From: CABZJG01 sp902512685
GTDB lineage: Bacteria > Pseudomonadota > Alphaproteobacteria > Rhodobacterales > Rhodobacteraceae
Assembly: GCA_051201605.1 (NCBI GenBank)
Contig: CP179201.1
Location: 620,001-684,000 of the forward strand
DNA length: 64,000 nucleotides
Direction of reading: 5' to 3'
In this document: positions 27,131 through 35,613 of the stretch, in pieces
Position numbering within the stretch: the first letter of the stretch is position 1
Layout of the letters: each line of letters begins with the position of its first letter
Notes under the pieces: model-generated
The model's database searches: none
What the model was told of the DNA's origin: nothing
The model's input: only the letters and a program-made list of their open reading frames with translations
Program-made: the position numbers and the translations under genes

Positions 27131-27490
27131 ATGGCAAACAGCAAAAGACAACTGTTCTTGAAGCGCCGCTTGCGCGTTCGGAACAAACTTCGCAAGGTCA
27201 ACGCCGGACGTATTCGTCTGTCGGTGCACCGCAGCAACAAAAACATCAGCGCTCAGCTGATCGACGACGTCAGTGGCCGCACCTTGGCCGCCGCCTCTTC
27301 GTTGGAAAAAAGCTTGGGCATATTTGGCAAGAACAATCTCGATGCATCGGCTAAAGTTGGCGCGGCACTCGCAGAGCGTGGCAAAGCTGCTGGCGTTGAA
27401 GATTGTTACTTTGATCGTGGCGGATTTCTCTTTCACGGGGGTGTCAAGGCTTTGGCCGATGCCGCACGTGAAGGCGGACTGAAGTTTTAA
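27131..27490 (+). CDS. rplR: 50S ribosomal protein L18
   Basis: The 119-aa product has LFLKRRLRVRNKLRKVNAGR and the 5S-rRNA-binding RIRLSVHRSNKNISAQLIDD region, ending FDRGGFLFHGGVKALADAAR. L18 joins 5S rRNA to the large subunit with L5. It stands between rplF and rpsE with 11- and 12-base spacers. Confidence 0.97.
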   Translation: MANSKRQLFLKRRLRVRNKLRKVNAGRIRLSVHRSNKNISAQLIDDVSGRTLAAASSLEKSLGIFGKNNLDASAKVGAALAERGKAAGVEDCYFDRGGFLFHGGVKALADAAREGGLKF

Positions 27491-27502
27491 GGAGACGGAA
27501 GA

Positions 27503-28072
27503 ATGGCTAGAGAACAAAACAACAGGGGTCGCCGCGAACGCGACGAAGCGCCCGAGTTCGCCGATCGTCTCGTTGCGATCAATCGGGTATCGAAAACCGT
27601 GAAAGGTGGTAAGCGTTTTGGCTTTGCTGCCCTCGTGGTGGTCGGGGATCAAAAAGGCCGCGTTGGCTTTGGCAAAGGTAAAGCAAAAGAGGTGCCCGAA
27701 GCAATTCGCAAAGCCACTGAGCAAGCCAAACGCCAAATGATCCGCGTTCCTCTTCGCGAAGGACGCACGCTGCACCACGACATGGAAGGTCGTCACGGTG
27801 CTGGCAAGGTGGTTATGCGCACAGCTCCAACGGGTACTGGTATTATTGCCGGTGGTCCGATGCGTGCTGTGTTTGAAATGCTTGGTATTCAGGACGTTGT
27901 TGCCAAGTCCATTGGATCGCAAAACCCCTATAACATGATCCGCGCAACCATTGATGGTCTTCAAAAAGAAGCCAGCCCAAGATTAGTCGCACAGCGCCGC
28001 GGTAAGAAAGTGGCAGACATTTTAAAACGGGATGAGGCTCCGGCCGCGCCTGTTGAAGCTGCTGAAGCGTAA
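27503..28072 (+). CDS. rpsE: 30S ribosomal protein S5
   Basis: The 189-aa product carries the S5 motif VVVGDQKGRVGFGKGKAKEV and the C-terminal APTGTGIIAGGPMRAVFEML segment. S5 contributes to decoding fidelity at the mRNA entry site. The tail is Ala/Pro/Glu-rich. An aaggaga ribosome site precedes it, and rpmD follows after 12 bases. Confidence 0.97.
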   Translation: MAREQNNRGRRERDEAPEFADRLVAINRVSKTVKGGKRFGFAALVVVGDQKGRVGFGKGKAKEVPEAIRKATEQAKRQMIRVPLREGRTLHHDMEGRHGAGKVVMRTAPTGTGIIAGGPMRAVFEMLGIQDVVAKSIGSQNPYNMIRATIDGLQKEASPRLVAQRRGKKVADILKRDEAPAAPVEAAEA

Positions 28073-28084
28073 GGAGAGCGAGAA

Positions 28085-28273
28085 ATGGTAAAAACCATCG
28101 TCGTCAAACAAATCGGTTCCCCGATCCGCAGACCGGCAAAACAGCGCCAGACCCTTATCGGTTTGGGTCTGAACAAAATGCACAAAACTCGCGAACTTGA
28201 AGACACGCCTGCGATCCGCGGCATGGTCAACAAAATCTCGCATATGGTTGAGATCATCGAAGAGCGCGACTAA
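28085..28273 (+). CDS. rpmD: 50S ribosomal protein L30
   Basis: The 62-aa product KTIVVKQIGSPIRRPAKQRQ followed by TLIGLGLNKMHKTREL is L30, a small 50S protein absent from some lineages. It has a good aaggagag start signal. It is the last gene before a strong terminator; rplO, its usual neighbour, is displaced almost 2 kb downstream. Confidence 0.96.
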   Translation: MVKTIVVKQIGSPIRRPAKQRQTLIGLGLNKMHKTRELEDTPAIRGMVNKISHMVEIIEERD

Positions 28274-28300
28274 CGCATTTTTCAGATCTGTGATTTTAAG

Positions 28301-28332
28301 AACGCCTCGGCTTGTGCTGGGGCGTTTTTTTT
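28301..28332 (+). terminator. Terminator after rpmD
   Basis: aacgcc at 28301 pairs with ggcgtt at 28321, enclosing further pairing, and is followed by an 8-base T-run. It lies 28 bases past the rpmD stop and splits the spc block before the inserted accessory genes. Confidence 0.85.
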
Positions 28333-28403
28333 GTGTTGAGGGTGACAAAGGTGTTGGGTAGTGTCGCAGCACAGATTTACAGCATTGGATTAGGGGGTGC
28401 CAT

Positions 28404-28787
28404 ATGCACAAAGGCTCATGTCTATGCGGTGCGGTCCGCTTTAGCGTTTCTGGACACCTCAAAGATCCCGATGCCTGTCATTGTAACATTTGTCGTAAAT
28501 GGAGCGGTCACTATCTGGTCTCAACGGATATTCCACGCGAGGCGCTGAACATTGAGGGGGAGGAAAATATTTCGTGGTTCCAATCGTCCGAGAAGGTCCG
28601 CCGCGGGTTTTGTAAAACCTGTGGGACCAACCTTTTTTTTGATCCTGTCGTTGAAACAGACTGGACAGCCGTTTCTATGGGGGCCTTTGATGGGCCAACA
28701 GATGTCAAAACCCACATTCATATTTTTGTCAGCCAAAAGGGCGATTACTACGACATTACCGATGGGCTACCTCGGAACGAAAGATAA
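28404..28787 (+). CDS. GFA-family (CENP-V/GFA domain) zinc protein
   Basis: The 127-aa protein fits the GFA fold. It has the paired cysteine motifs GSCLCGAVRFSVSG and CHCNICRKWSG near the N-terminus and a third pair FCKTCGTNLFFDP near residue 70, which bind two zinc ions. Members are annotated as glutathione-dependent formaldehyde-activating enzymes, but most have no proven activity. It is followed five bases later by a HAD gene, and the two may be co-transcribed. It is part of an insertion within the spc gene order. Confidence 0.82.
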   Translation: MHKGSCLCGAVRFSVSGHLKDPDACHCNICRKWSGHYLVSTDIPREALNIEGEENISWFQSSEKVRRGFCKTCGTNLFFDPVVETDWTAVSMGAFDGPTDVKTHIHIFVSQKGDYYDITDGLPRNER

Positions 28788-28792
28788 ATTGC

Positions 28793-29443
28793 ATGCACTA
28801 TAAAGCAGTGCTGTTTGATATGGATGGCCTCTTGCTCGACAGCGAACGTCAGTATCTTGAGAGCTTTTCGCAAACCTGCGCCCAATTTGATTTACCCAAT
28901 ATGGAACGGGTGTTTTATGACTGTATCGGGCTGCCCAGCGCCGATAGCGCTGTTGTTTTGCAAAAAGCGCTTGGTCATCTTGTCGACCTTGCAGCGTTCA
29001 ATGCGGCGTGGGTTGAACATGCTGAACAGCGGCGCGCCAATAACATTCCGCTCAAGTCTGGCGCCCAAGAATTGCTCAGCCTGCTGCAGGATGCCGGCAT
29101 TCCCCGCATGGTGGCCACATCCACCCGCACAGACCATGCGCTGCATCATCTGCAAAAAGCGGGGATTTATGATCTGATCACACATGTAGTGGGCGGCGAC
29201 CAGGTAACCCTTGGTAAACCCGAGCCTGAAATCTATCTTAAAGCTGCTGCAACAGCAGGTTTCGATGCAAACGACTGCGCCGCTTTTGAAGACAGTGACC
29301 CCGGCACGCTTGCTGCCGTGCGATCAGGGGCAACCACCGTGCAAGTGCCCGACCTTAAGCCACCCTCGCAAAAGACGCGGGCGCTTGGCCATGTTGTAGC
29401 GCCAGATGTGCTGATAGGCGCACAGAAAATTGGGTTAATCTAA
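28793..29443 (+). CDS. HAD-superfamily phosphatase (beta-phosphoglucomutase/PGP-like)
   Basis: The 216-aa protein carries all HAD motifs: FDMDGLLLDSE (motif I with both aspartates), ATSTRTDH (motif II), GKPEPEIYL (motif III lysine) and AFEDSDPGTLAA (motif IV). The helical cap after motif I is that of subfamily I phosphatases acting on small phosphorylated metabolites. The substrate is not predictable. It starts five bases after the GFA gene and is followed 33 bases later by a GNAT gene. Confidence 0.82.
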   Translation: MHYKAVLFDMDGLLLDSERQYLESFSQTCAQFDLPNMERVFYDCIGLPSADSAVVLQKALGHLVDLAAFNAAWVEHAEQRRANNIPLKSGAQELLSLLQDAGIPRMVATSTRTDHALHHLQKAGIYDLITHVVGGDQVTLGKPEPEIYLKAAATAGFDANDCAAFEDSDPGTLAAVRSGATTVQVPDLKPPSQKTRALGHVVAPDVLIGAQKIGLI

Positions 29444-29476
29444 GTAAAGTATAAGTCAAAGGCAGGACGGAATACC

Positions 29477-30004
29477 GTGGATGATATTGCCTATGAGATC
29501 AAAGAGGAAAGCCCCGTTCTTTATGCGGCCATCCGCCATGTCACCCAAGCAGCCTTTGCCCCAATGTCTTTTAGCAGTGGCGCTGAGCCAAACATCATTG
29601 AAACGCTTCGAGCCGAGGGTGACTTATCCCTGTCATTGGTCGCAATAGGGCAGGGCGCTCTTTTGGGACACTGTGCCTTTTCACCGGTCGACATTTCAGA
29701 CGCGGTGGGCAAATGGTATGCTCTCGGCCCGGTCGCTGTTCGAACAGCAGATCAGCGCAAGGGAATCGGACGTGCTTTGATCGCCGAAGGCCTGAGCCGT
29801 ATGAAAACCCAAGGCGCGCAGGGTTGTGTGGTAATTGGCAATCCAAAAATATACACCCGCTTTGGATTTCAAAGTGACGGGCAGTTAATCTATGGCGCCT
29901 TGGACAAGGCGCTTCTTCAAAGAATTATCTTTCAAGGCGCTGCACCCGCAGGCCATGTTAGCTTTGCTTCTGCATTTGATTTAGATAGGCCGCAAGTGGA
30001 TTAG
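29477..30004 (+). CDS. GNAT-family N-acetyltransferase (YhbS-like)
   Basis: The 175-aa product has the acetyl-CoA-binding motif of GNATs (VRTADQRKGIGRALIAEGL, about residues 89-107) and the downstream GCVVIGNPKIYTRFGFQSDG that is typical of YhbS-like enzymes. The acceptor is unknown. Translation starts at a GTG with caggacgg upstream. It closes the three-gene insertion between rpmD and rplO. Confidence 0.82.
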   Translation: MDDIAYEIKEESPVLYAAIRHVTQAAFAPMSFSSGAEPNIIETLRAEGDLSLSLVAIGQGALLGHCAFSPVDISDAVGKWYALGPVAVRTADQRKGIGRALIAEGLSRMKTQGAQGCVVIGNPKIYTRFGFQSDGQLIYGALDKALLQRIIFQGAAPAGHVSFASAFDLDRPQVD

Positions 30005-30203
30005 AAACTGACTTTTGTGCACCGTATTTATAAATTTAGCAAACGAAACGCGATCACCTAGCTGAGTATTCAAAGGACTTGCGCGGCGTGCAGCTAGGGT
30101 TTATACGCCTGCGGTGGGCATAATGACCCAGAATCAAAATTGTGAAACGCCGTGTTTACCCATTTGGTCGCTCGAAGGGTAGTTCCGGCAAAGGAGAAGC
30201 GAC

Positions 30204-30680
30204 ATGAAATTACATGAATTGCGCGATAACGAAGGCGCCTTGCAAAAGAAAAAACGTGTTGGCCGTGGCGCCGGCTCTGGCAAGGGTAAAACCGCCGGGC
30301 GTGGTATCAAAGGCCAAAAATCACGTTCAGGCGTGGCTATTAATGGCTTCGAAGGCGGCCAAATGCCGCTTTATCAACGGCTACCAAAGCGTGGGTTCAA
30401 CAAACCCAACCGTCAGAAGTACGCAGTTGTAAACCTCGGGTTGATCCAGAAATTTGTCGAAGCCGGCAAGTTGGATGCCTCGGCTGAAATATCAGAAGAT
30501 GCATTGGTTGCCTCGGGTCTGGTGCGCCGTAAGCTGGATGGTGTGCGCATCCTTGCTAAGGGTGAGCTTACGAGCAAAATCACGCTGAATGTCACCGGAG
30601 CGTCGAAATCAGCAATTGCAGCGGTTGAAAAGGTCGGCGGTACACTGACCGTGGCCGCAGCGCCAGCCGCAGCAGAATAA
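30204..30680 (+). CDS. rplO: 50S ribosomal protein L15
   Basis: The 158-aa product begins MKLHELRDNEGALQKKKRVG and contains the glycine-rich GRGAGSGKGKTAGRGIKGQK stretch and GFEGGQMPLYQRLPKRGF. L15 is a late-assembly 50S protein. It has an aaaggag start signal. It is separated from rpmD by the accessory trio and from secY by 107 bases containing short inverted repeats (30725-30770). Confidence 0.97.
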   Translation: MKLHELRDNEGALQKKKRVGRGAGSGKGKTAGRGIKGQKSRSGVAINGFEGGQMPLYQRLPKRGFNKPNRQKYAVVNLGLIQKFVEAGKLDASAEISEDALVASGLVRRKLDGVRILAKGELTSKITLNVTGASKSAIAAVEKVGGTLTVAAAPAAAE

Positions 30681-30787
30681 CGGGTTGTTTCGCGCGCATG
30701 CGCTGCTTACATAACCGTTAAGTTTTCCAATAACGCCGCCAGAGCCGGAAAACGCTTTTGGCGGCGCTTACATAAAGAGAGATCCAC

Positions 30788-32149
30788 ATGGTATCCGCAG
30801 TAGAGCAAATGGCCGCAAATACAAGCTGGGCCGCATTGGGTAAGGCAACCGATCTAAGAAATCGGATTTTGTTTACGCTTGGCTTGCTGGTGGTGTATCG
30901 GCTGGGCACATTTATTCCGGTTCCCGGAATTGATGGCGCCGCGTTGCAAGAGTTCATGGAACAAGCGCAGCAGGGCATCGGCGGCATGCTGTCGATGTTC
31001 ACCGGTGGCGCGCTGGGCCGGATGGGGATTTTTGCTTTGGGGATCATGCCGTATATTTCGGCCTCGATCATCATTCAGCTTCTGACCTCAATGGTGCCGC
31101 AGCTTGAGCAGCTTAAAAAAGAGGGTGAGCAGGGGCGCAAGAAGATCAACCAATACACCCGCTATGGCACAGTGCTTTTGGCCACTTTGCAGGCCTACGG
31201 TCTGGCGGCAAGCCTTGAAGCGGGGGATCTGGTGACCGATCCGGGACTGTTTTTCCGGATGTCCTGCCTGATTACTTTGGTTGGCGGCACAATGTTCCTG
31301 ATGTGGCTGGGCGAACAAATCACAGCGCGCGGCATCGGCAACGGTATTTCACTGATCATCTTTGTCGGCATCATCGCCGAAATTCCTGCTGCTTTGGCGC
31401 AGTTTTTCGCCTCAGGCCGGTCAGGCGCGATTAGCCCTGCGGTGATCGTCGGCGTGATTGTGATGGTAATCGCGACTATTGCCTTTGTGGTCTTTATGGA
31501 GCGCGCGCTGCGCAAAATTGCGATCCAATATCCGCGCCGTCAAGTAGGCATGAAAGTGATGGAGGGGCAAAATTCGCACCTTCCGGTCAAGGTCAACCCA
31601 TCGGGGGTGATCCCGGCCATTTTCGCCAGTTCGCTGCTGTTGCTGCCGACAACGATTAGCACCTTTTCAGGGGCGCAAACCGGGGCCGTCATGTCGACGA
31701 TCTTGGCCTATTTCGGCCCAGGTCAGCCGTTATACCTTGCGTTCTTTACGGCGATGATTGTGTTCTTTGCCTATTTTTATACTTTCAATGTTTCCTTCAA
31801 ACCCGAAGAGGTTGCTGACAACCTGAAAAATCAAAATGGGTTTATCCCAGGAATTCGCCCTGGCAAAAAGACTGCAGAGCATCTTGAATACGTGGTCAAC
31901 CGAGTGCTGGTTCTGGGCTCAGGCTATCTGGCGGCGGTATGCTTGCTGCCTGAAGTTCTGCGCGGTCAGTTCGCCATTCCGTTTTATTTTGGCGGCACCT
32001 CGGTGCTGATTGTGGTGTCGGTGACCATGGATACCATTCAACAGGTTCAATCCCATTTACTGGCGCATCAATACGAAAGTTTGATCCAAAAATCACAAAT
32101 TCGTGGTAAAGGTAAAACGCGTAAGAAAAAAGGACCTGCAAGACGATGA
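30788..32149 (+). CDS. secY: Protein translocase subunit SecY
   Basis: The 453-aa product has ten hydrophobic segments and SecY landmarks: GTFIPVPGIDGAAL, the plug/pore region LGRMGIFALGIMPYISASII, MWLGEQITARGIGNGISLII, and the C5-loop basic motif near KPEEVADNLKNQNGFIPGIR. It forms the membrane protein-conducting channel with SecE and SecG. The basic C-terminal tail is cytosolic. Its stop overlaps the adk start by four bases. Confidence 0.97.
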   Translation: MVSAVEQMAANTSWAALGKATDLRNRILFTLGLLVVYRLGTFIPVPGIDGAALQEFMEQAQQGIGGMLSMFTGGALGRMGIFALGIMPYISASIIIQLLTSMVPQLEQLKKEGEQGRKKINQYTRYGTVLLATLQAYGLAASLEAGDLVTDPGLFFRMSCLITLVGGTMFLMWLGEQITARGIGNGISLIIFVGIIAEIPAALAQFFASGRSGAISPAVIVGVIVMVIATIAFVVFMERALRKIAIQYPRRQVGMKVMEGQNSHLPVKVNPSGVIPAIFASSLLLLPTTISTFSGAQTGAVMSTILAYFGPGQPLYLAFFTAMIVFFAYFYTFNVSFKPEEVADNLKNQNGFIPGIRPGKKTAEHLEYVVNRVLVLGSGYLAAVCLLPEVLRGQFAIPFYFGGTSVLIVVSVTMDTIQQVQSHLLAHQYESLIQKSQIRGKGKTRKKKGPARR

Positions 32150-32790
32150 ATATCATCCTTTTGGGACCGCCCGGCGCCGGTAAAGGCACCCAAGCGCGGC
32201 ATCTGGTGGAAACCCGGAACATGATCCAACTCTCTACTGGGGACATGCTGCGCGAGGCAAAAACCAGCGGCAGCGAAATGGGCCAGCGCGTGGCAGAGGT
32301 AATGGCGCGCGGCGATTTGGTCACTGATGAGATCGTGATCGGACTCATTCATGAAAAGCTAGCCGGCGATAACGCGGGCGGTTTTATCTTTGATGGCTTT
32401 CCGCGCACATTGGCCCAAGCTGACGCCTTAGGGGACCTGCTGCAAGAGGTGGGCGAGACACTCGAAGCCGTGGTCGAGATGCGGGTAGATGACGATGCCT
32501 TGGTCAACCGTATAACCGGCCGGTCGACCTGTTCCGGATGCGGCGAGGTCTACCATGACGTGACGAAACCTGAACCATCGGACGGAAAATGTACCCGTTG
32601 CGGCAAAAGTGATTTTACCCGTAGGGCGGATGATAACGAAGATAGCCTCAGGCAGCGTTTGATGGAATATTACAAAAAAACATCCCCTTTGATCGGGTAC
32701 TATCACGCAAAGGGCACACTGCGCTCGGTTGACGGGCTGGCCGCAATTGAAGCTGTTCAAACCTCGATTGCCAAAGTATTGGATAATTAA
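32146..32790 (+). CDS. adk: Adenylate kinase (zinc-LID type)
   Basis: The 214-aa enzyme interconverts AMP, ADP and ATP. It has the P-loop LLGPPGAGKGTQARHLVE at the start, the AMP site LSTGDMLREA and FDGFPRTLAQAD. The LID domain has four cysteines in two CxxC pairs (CSGC and CTRC, about residues 130 and 150), so it is the zinc-bound long form. It overlaps secY by four bases, the usual arrangement. Confidence 0.96.
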   Translation: MNIILLGPPGAGKGTQARHLVETRNMIQLSTGDMLREAKTSGSEMGQRVAEVMARGDLVTDEIVIGLIHEKLAGDNAGGFIFDGFPRTLAQADALGDLLQEVGETLEAVVEMRVDDDALVNRITGRSTCSGCGEVYHDVTKPEPSDGKCTRCGKSDFTRRADDNEDSLRQRLMEYYKKTSPLIGYYHAKGTLRSVDGLAAIEAVQTSIAKVLDN

Positions 32791-32988
32791 ACTTCTAAGG
32801 GCTTGACGGGTCGCGAAAATGCTCTTAGGGAGAGCCTCTCTGACGAGAATCAAATATTGCAACCATTACCTTGTATCGGGTTGCATGATCACCTGATCAG
32901 CTTTGACTCTATGGCACGGTCCAAAAGGGTCACTTGTTGTGAAAAAAGGTTCCGGAGCTACGGAACCGCAACGAAAAGGAAAAGACAC

Positions 32989-33357
32989 GTGGCACGTATC
33001 GCCGGCGTAAATATCCCGACACATAAGCGGGTCCCAATCGCCCTTACATATATCACCGGAATTGGCTCAACTTCAGCAAAGCAAATCTGCGAAGCTGTCA
33101 ATATTGATGCCGCACGCCGGGTCAACGAGCTAAGCGACGCAGAAGTGCTCGCTGTTCGCGAACATATTGACGCAAATTTCTCCGTTGAAGGGGATCTTCG
33201 CCGTGAAGTTCAAATGAACATTAAACGCCTTATGGATCTTGGTTGCTATCGTGGTTTGCGCCACCGTCGTAATCTTCCGGTTCGGGGGCAACGCACCCAT
33301 ACAAATGCCCGCACCCGCAAGGGCCCAGCAAGAGCAATTGCTGGCAAGAAGAAGTAA
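32989..33357 (+). CDS. rpsM: 30S ribosomal protein S13
   Basis: The 122-aa product ARIAGVNIPTHKRVPIALTY to the basic C-terminus RGQRTHTNARTRKGPARAIA is S13, which bridges the 30S head to the 50S subunit. The GTG at 32989 follows aaaggaaaa and gives the exact family N-terminus; the frame is open from 32803 but the upstream part is not S13-like. About 200 bases separate it from adk, and rpsK follows after 15. Confidence 0.96.
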   Translation: MARIAGVNIPTHKRVPIALTYITGIGSTSAKQICEAVNIDAARRVNELSDAEVLAVREHIDANFSVEGDLRREVQMNIKRLMDLGCYRGLRHRRNLPVRGQRTHTNARTRKGPARAIAGKKK

Positions 33358-33372
33358 GAGAGGGCATCAGTT

Positions 33373-33765
33373 ATGGCACGAGATACTCGCCGTGTAGGCA
33401 AGAAAAAGGTTTCCAAGAACATCGCAGCAGGTGTTGCGCATGTAAACTCTTCGTTCAACAACACCAAAATCCTAATTTCCGATGTGCAAGGCAACGCAAT
33501 CGCATGGTCGTCTGCAGGCACCATGGGGTTCAAAGGGTCGCGTAAATCAACGCCCTATGCCGCACAAATGGCTGCAGAGGATGCTGGTCGTAAAGCACAA
33601 GATCACGGTGTAAAAACACTTGAGGTCGAAGTGCAAGGTCCGGGCTCAGGCCGGGAGAGCGCCCTTCGTGCTCTGGCTGCGGTCGGATTTAACATTACAT
33701 CTATACGTGATGTGACCCCTATTGCGCATAACGGCTGCCGGCCGCCAAAGCGTCGCCGGGTGTAA
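33373..33765 (+). CDS. rpsK: 30S ribosomal protein S11
   Basis: The 130-aa product contains GVAHVNSSFNNTKILISDVQ, GSRKSTPYAAQMAAEDAGRK and the C-terminal DVTPIAHNGCRPPKRRRV of S11, a 30S platform protein near the Shine-Dalgarno helix. A short G/C hairpin (ttgggg with ccccaa, 33781-33809) lies in the 115-base gap before rpoA and may tune rpoA expression. Confidence 0.97.
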   Translation: MARDTRRVGKKKVSKNIAAGVAHVNSSFNNTKILISDVQGNAIAWSSAGTMGFKGSRKSTPYAAQMAAEDAGRKAQDHGVKTLEVEVQGPGSGRESALRALAAVGFNITSIRDVTPIAHNGCRPPKRRRV

Positions 33766-33880
33766 TTTATAAGTTTTAGATTGGGGACAGGGTTTATTTC
33801 TGCCCCCAAGTACTCGTCTTTTTAACCTCGGGCGCGACTGACTTTTTGGACATGGGGCAGTTGCAGGAATGGAGGGACGC

Positions 33881-34897
33881 ATGATCCATAAGAACTGGGC
33901 AGAATTGATCAAGCCAGCGCAGCTGGAAGTGAAGCCGGGAAATGAACCCACCCGTCAGGCAACTGTTGTTGCAGAGCCGCTTGAACGCGGATTTGGACTA
34001 ACCCTAGGCAATGCTTTGCGCCGGGTGCTGATGAGCAGCCTACAGGGCGCAGCAGTCACCAGCGTGCAGATTGACAACGTGCTGCATGAGTTTTCATCGG
34101 TTGCCGGGGTCGGCGAAGATGTAACCGACATTGTTTTGAACCTTAAGGGTGTCGCTTTACAGATGGAAGTCGAAGGACCAAAGCGTCTAACGGTTAGCGC
34201 CAAAGGCCCTGCGGTGGTTACGGCGGGTGATATTTCCGAAAGCGCGGGTATTGAGGTATTAAACAAGGACCACGTATTGTGCCATCTTGACGATGGTGCA
34301 GAGCTTTACATGGAACTGACCGTCAATACAGGCAAAGGATATGTGTCTGCTGATAAAAACAAACCGGAAGATAGCCCTATTGGCTTGATCCCGATTGATG
34401 CGATTTATTCACCAGTTAAGCGGGTATCCTATGACGTTCAGCCAACTCGTGAAGGTCAGGTTTTGGACTATGACAAGCTGACAATGAAGCTGGAAACAGA
34501 TGGATCGGTTACGCCCGATGACGCGGTGGCCTATGCAGCGCGCATTTTGCAGGACCAGCTGTCAATTTTCGTCAACTTCGAAGAACCAGAAGCCGCCGGC
34601 CATCAAGATGATGATGACGGGCTTGAGTTTAACCCGCTGCTTTTGAAAAAGGTCGACGAATTAGAGCTGTCAGTACGCTCTGCCAATTGCCTCAAGAACG
34701 ACAATATCGTTTATATTGGCGATCTTATTCAAAAAACCGAAGCAGAGATGCTTCGTACCCCCAACTTTGGCCGCAAATCTTTGAACGAGATCAAAGAAGT
34801 GCTGTCGGGAATGGGCCTGCATCTTGGTATGGATGTTGAAGACTGGCCGCCAGATAACATCGAAGATCTGGCGAAAAAGTTCGAAGACAACTTTTAA
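33881..34897 (+). CDS. rpoA: DNA-directed RNA polymerase subunit alpha
   Basis: The 338-aa product shows the N-terminal dimerisation domain (RGFGLTLGNALRRVLMSSLQ, about residue 40) and the C-terminal domain for UP-element and activator contacts (ELELSVRSANCLKNDNIVYI, TPNFGRKSLNEIKEVL). The start at 33881 gives the alphaproteobacterial beginning MIHKNWAELIKP; an ATG four codons upstream is possible. A strong hairpin follows. Confidence 0.97.
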   Translation: MIHKNWAELIKPAQLEVKPGNEPTRQATVVAEPLERGFGLTLGNALRRVLMSSLQGAAVTSVQIDNVLHEFSSVAGVGEDVTDIVLNLKGVALQMEVEGPKRLTVSAKGPAVVTAGDISESAGIEVLNKDHVLCHLDDGAELYMELTVNTGKGYVSADKNKPEDSPIGLIPIDAIYSPVKRVSYDVQPTREGQVLDYDKLTMKLETDGSVTPDDAVAYAARILQDQLSIFVNFEEPEAAGHQDDDDGLEFNPLLLKKVDELELSVRSANCLKNDNIVYIGDLIQKTEAEMLRTPNFGRKSLNEIKEVLSGMGLHLGMDVEDWPPDNIEDLAKKFEDNF

Positions 34898-34899
34898 AG

Positions 34900-34932
34900 T
34901 TTCCCCGACCAGAGTGCCTTTGGTCGGGGAAA
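34900..34932. promoter_or_regulatory. 11-bp hairpin after rpoA
   Basis: tttccccgacc at 34900-34910 pairs perfectly with ggtcggggaaa at 34922-34932, three bases after the rpoA stop. There is no T-tract on the + strand, so it is probably a 3'-end stabiliser or partial terminator between rpoA and rplQ. Confidence 0.6.
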
Positions 34933-35062
34933 ATCGCACCACCGCGATACTGACGCAATACCGACGTCATACCGCAGTGCAAAAATGGGCAATCCCGCCC
35001 CAAGGAGAGTAGCTGACACGCATCGGCTGCCGGACAAAGAAAATAAAAATTAGGAGATAGAA

Positions 35063-35482
35063 ATGCGTCACGCCAAAGGTTACCGCCGGCTCAATAGAAC
35101 CCATGAACACCGTAAAGCCCTTTGGGCGAATATGGCTGGTTCATTAATTGAGCATGAGCAAATAAAGACAACATTGCCAAAGGCTAAAGAGCTTCGGCCG
35201 ATTGTCGAAAAACTGATCACACTTGGCAAACGCGGCGATCTTCACGCCCGTCGTATTGCGGCCTCGCAGCTAAAAGAAGATCAATATGTCAGCAAACTGT
35301 TTGATGTTCTTGGTCCTCGCTATAAAGAACGTCAGGGCGGCTATGTGCGCATAATCCGCGCCGGTTTTCGCTATGGCGATATGGCGCCAATGGCTATCAT
35401 TGAATTCGTAGACCGCGACCCAGAAGCCAAGGGCGCAGGTGACAAAGCACGCGTAGCAGCGGAAGAAGTGCTAGAAGATTAA
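35063..35482 (+). CDS. rplQ: 50S ribosomal protein L17
   Basis: The 139-aa product begins MRHAKGYRRLNRTHEHRKAL and contains LPKAKELRPIVEKLITLGKR and GGYVRIIRAGFRYGDMAPMA. L17 lies at the tunnel exit. It closes the alpha operon, 165 bases after rpoA, and is followed by an intrinsic terminator. Confidence 0.97.
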   Translation: MRHAKGYRRLNRTHEHRKALWANMAGSLIEHEQIKTTLPKAKELRPIVEKLITLGKRGDLHARRIAASQLKEDQYVSKLFDVLGPRYKERQGGYVRIIRAGFRYGDMAPMAIIEFVDRDPEAKGAGDKARVAAEEVLED

Positions 35483-35506
35483 AGCACTCGTTTTAAACGT
35501 TAAAAT

Positions 35507-35537
35507 TAAACCCTCGCAGGTCTCTGTGGGGGTTTTT
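35507..35537 (+). terminator. Terminator after rplQ
   Basis: aaaccct at 35508 pairs with gggggtttt at 35528, with a partly paired loop, and ends in ttttt. It lies about 25 bases past the rplQ stop and ends the translation superoperon. Confidence 0.8.
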
Positions 35538-35613
35538 GCATTTTGGCGTTCATGGCTGGCTTGTCATATGTATCCCAAACCTGCATATCTGGAATAGAAA
35601 GAAAGGAGGGGCG

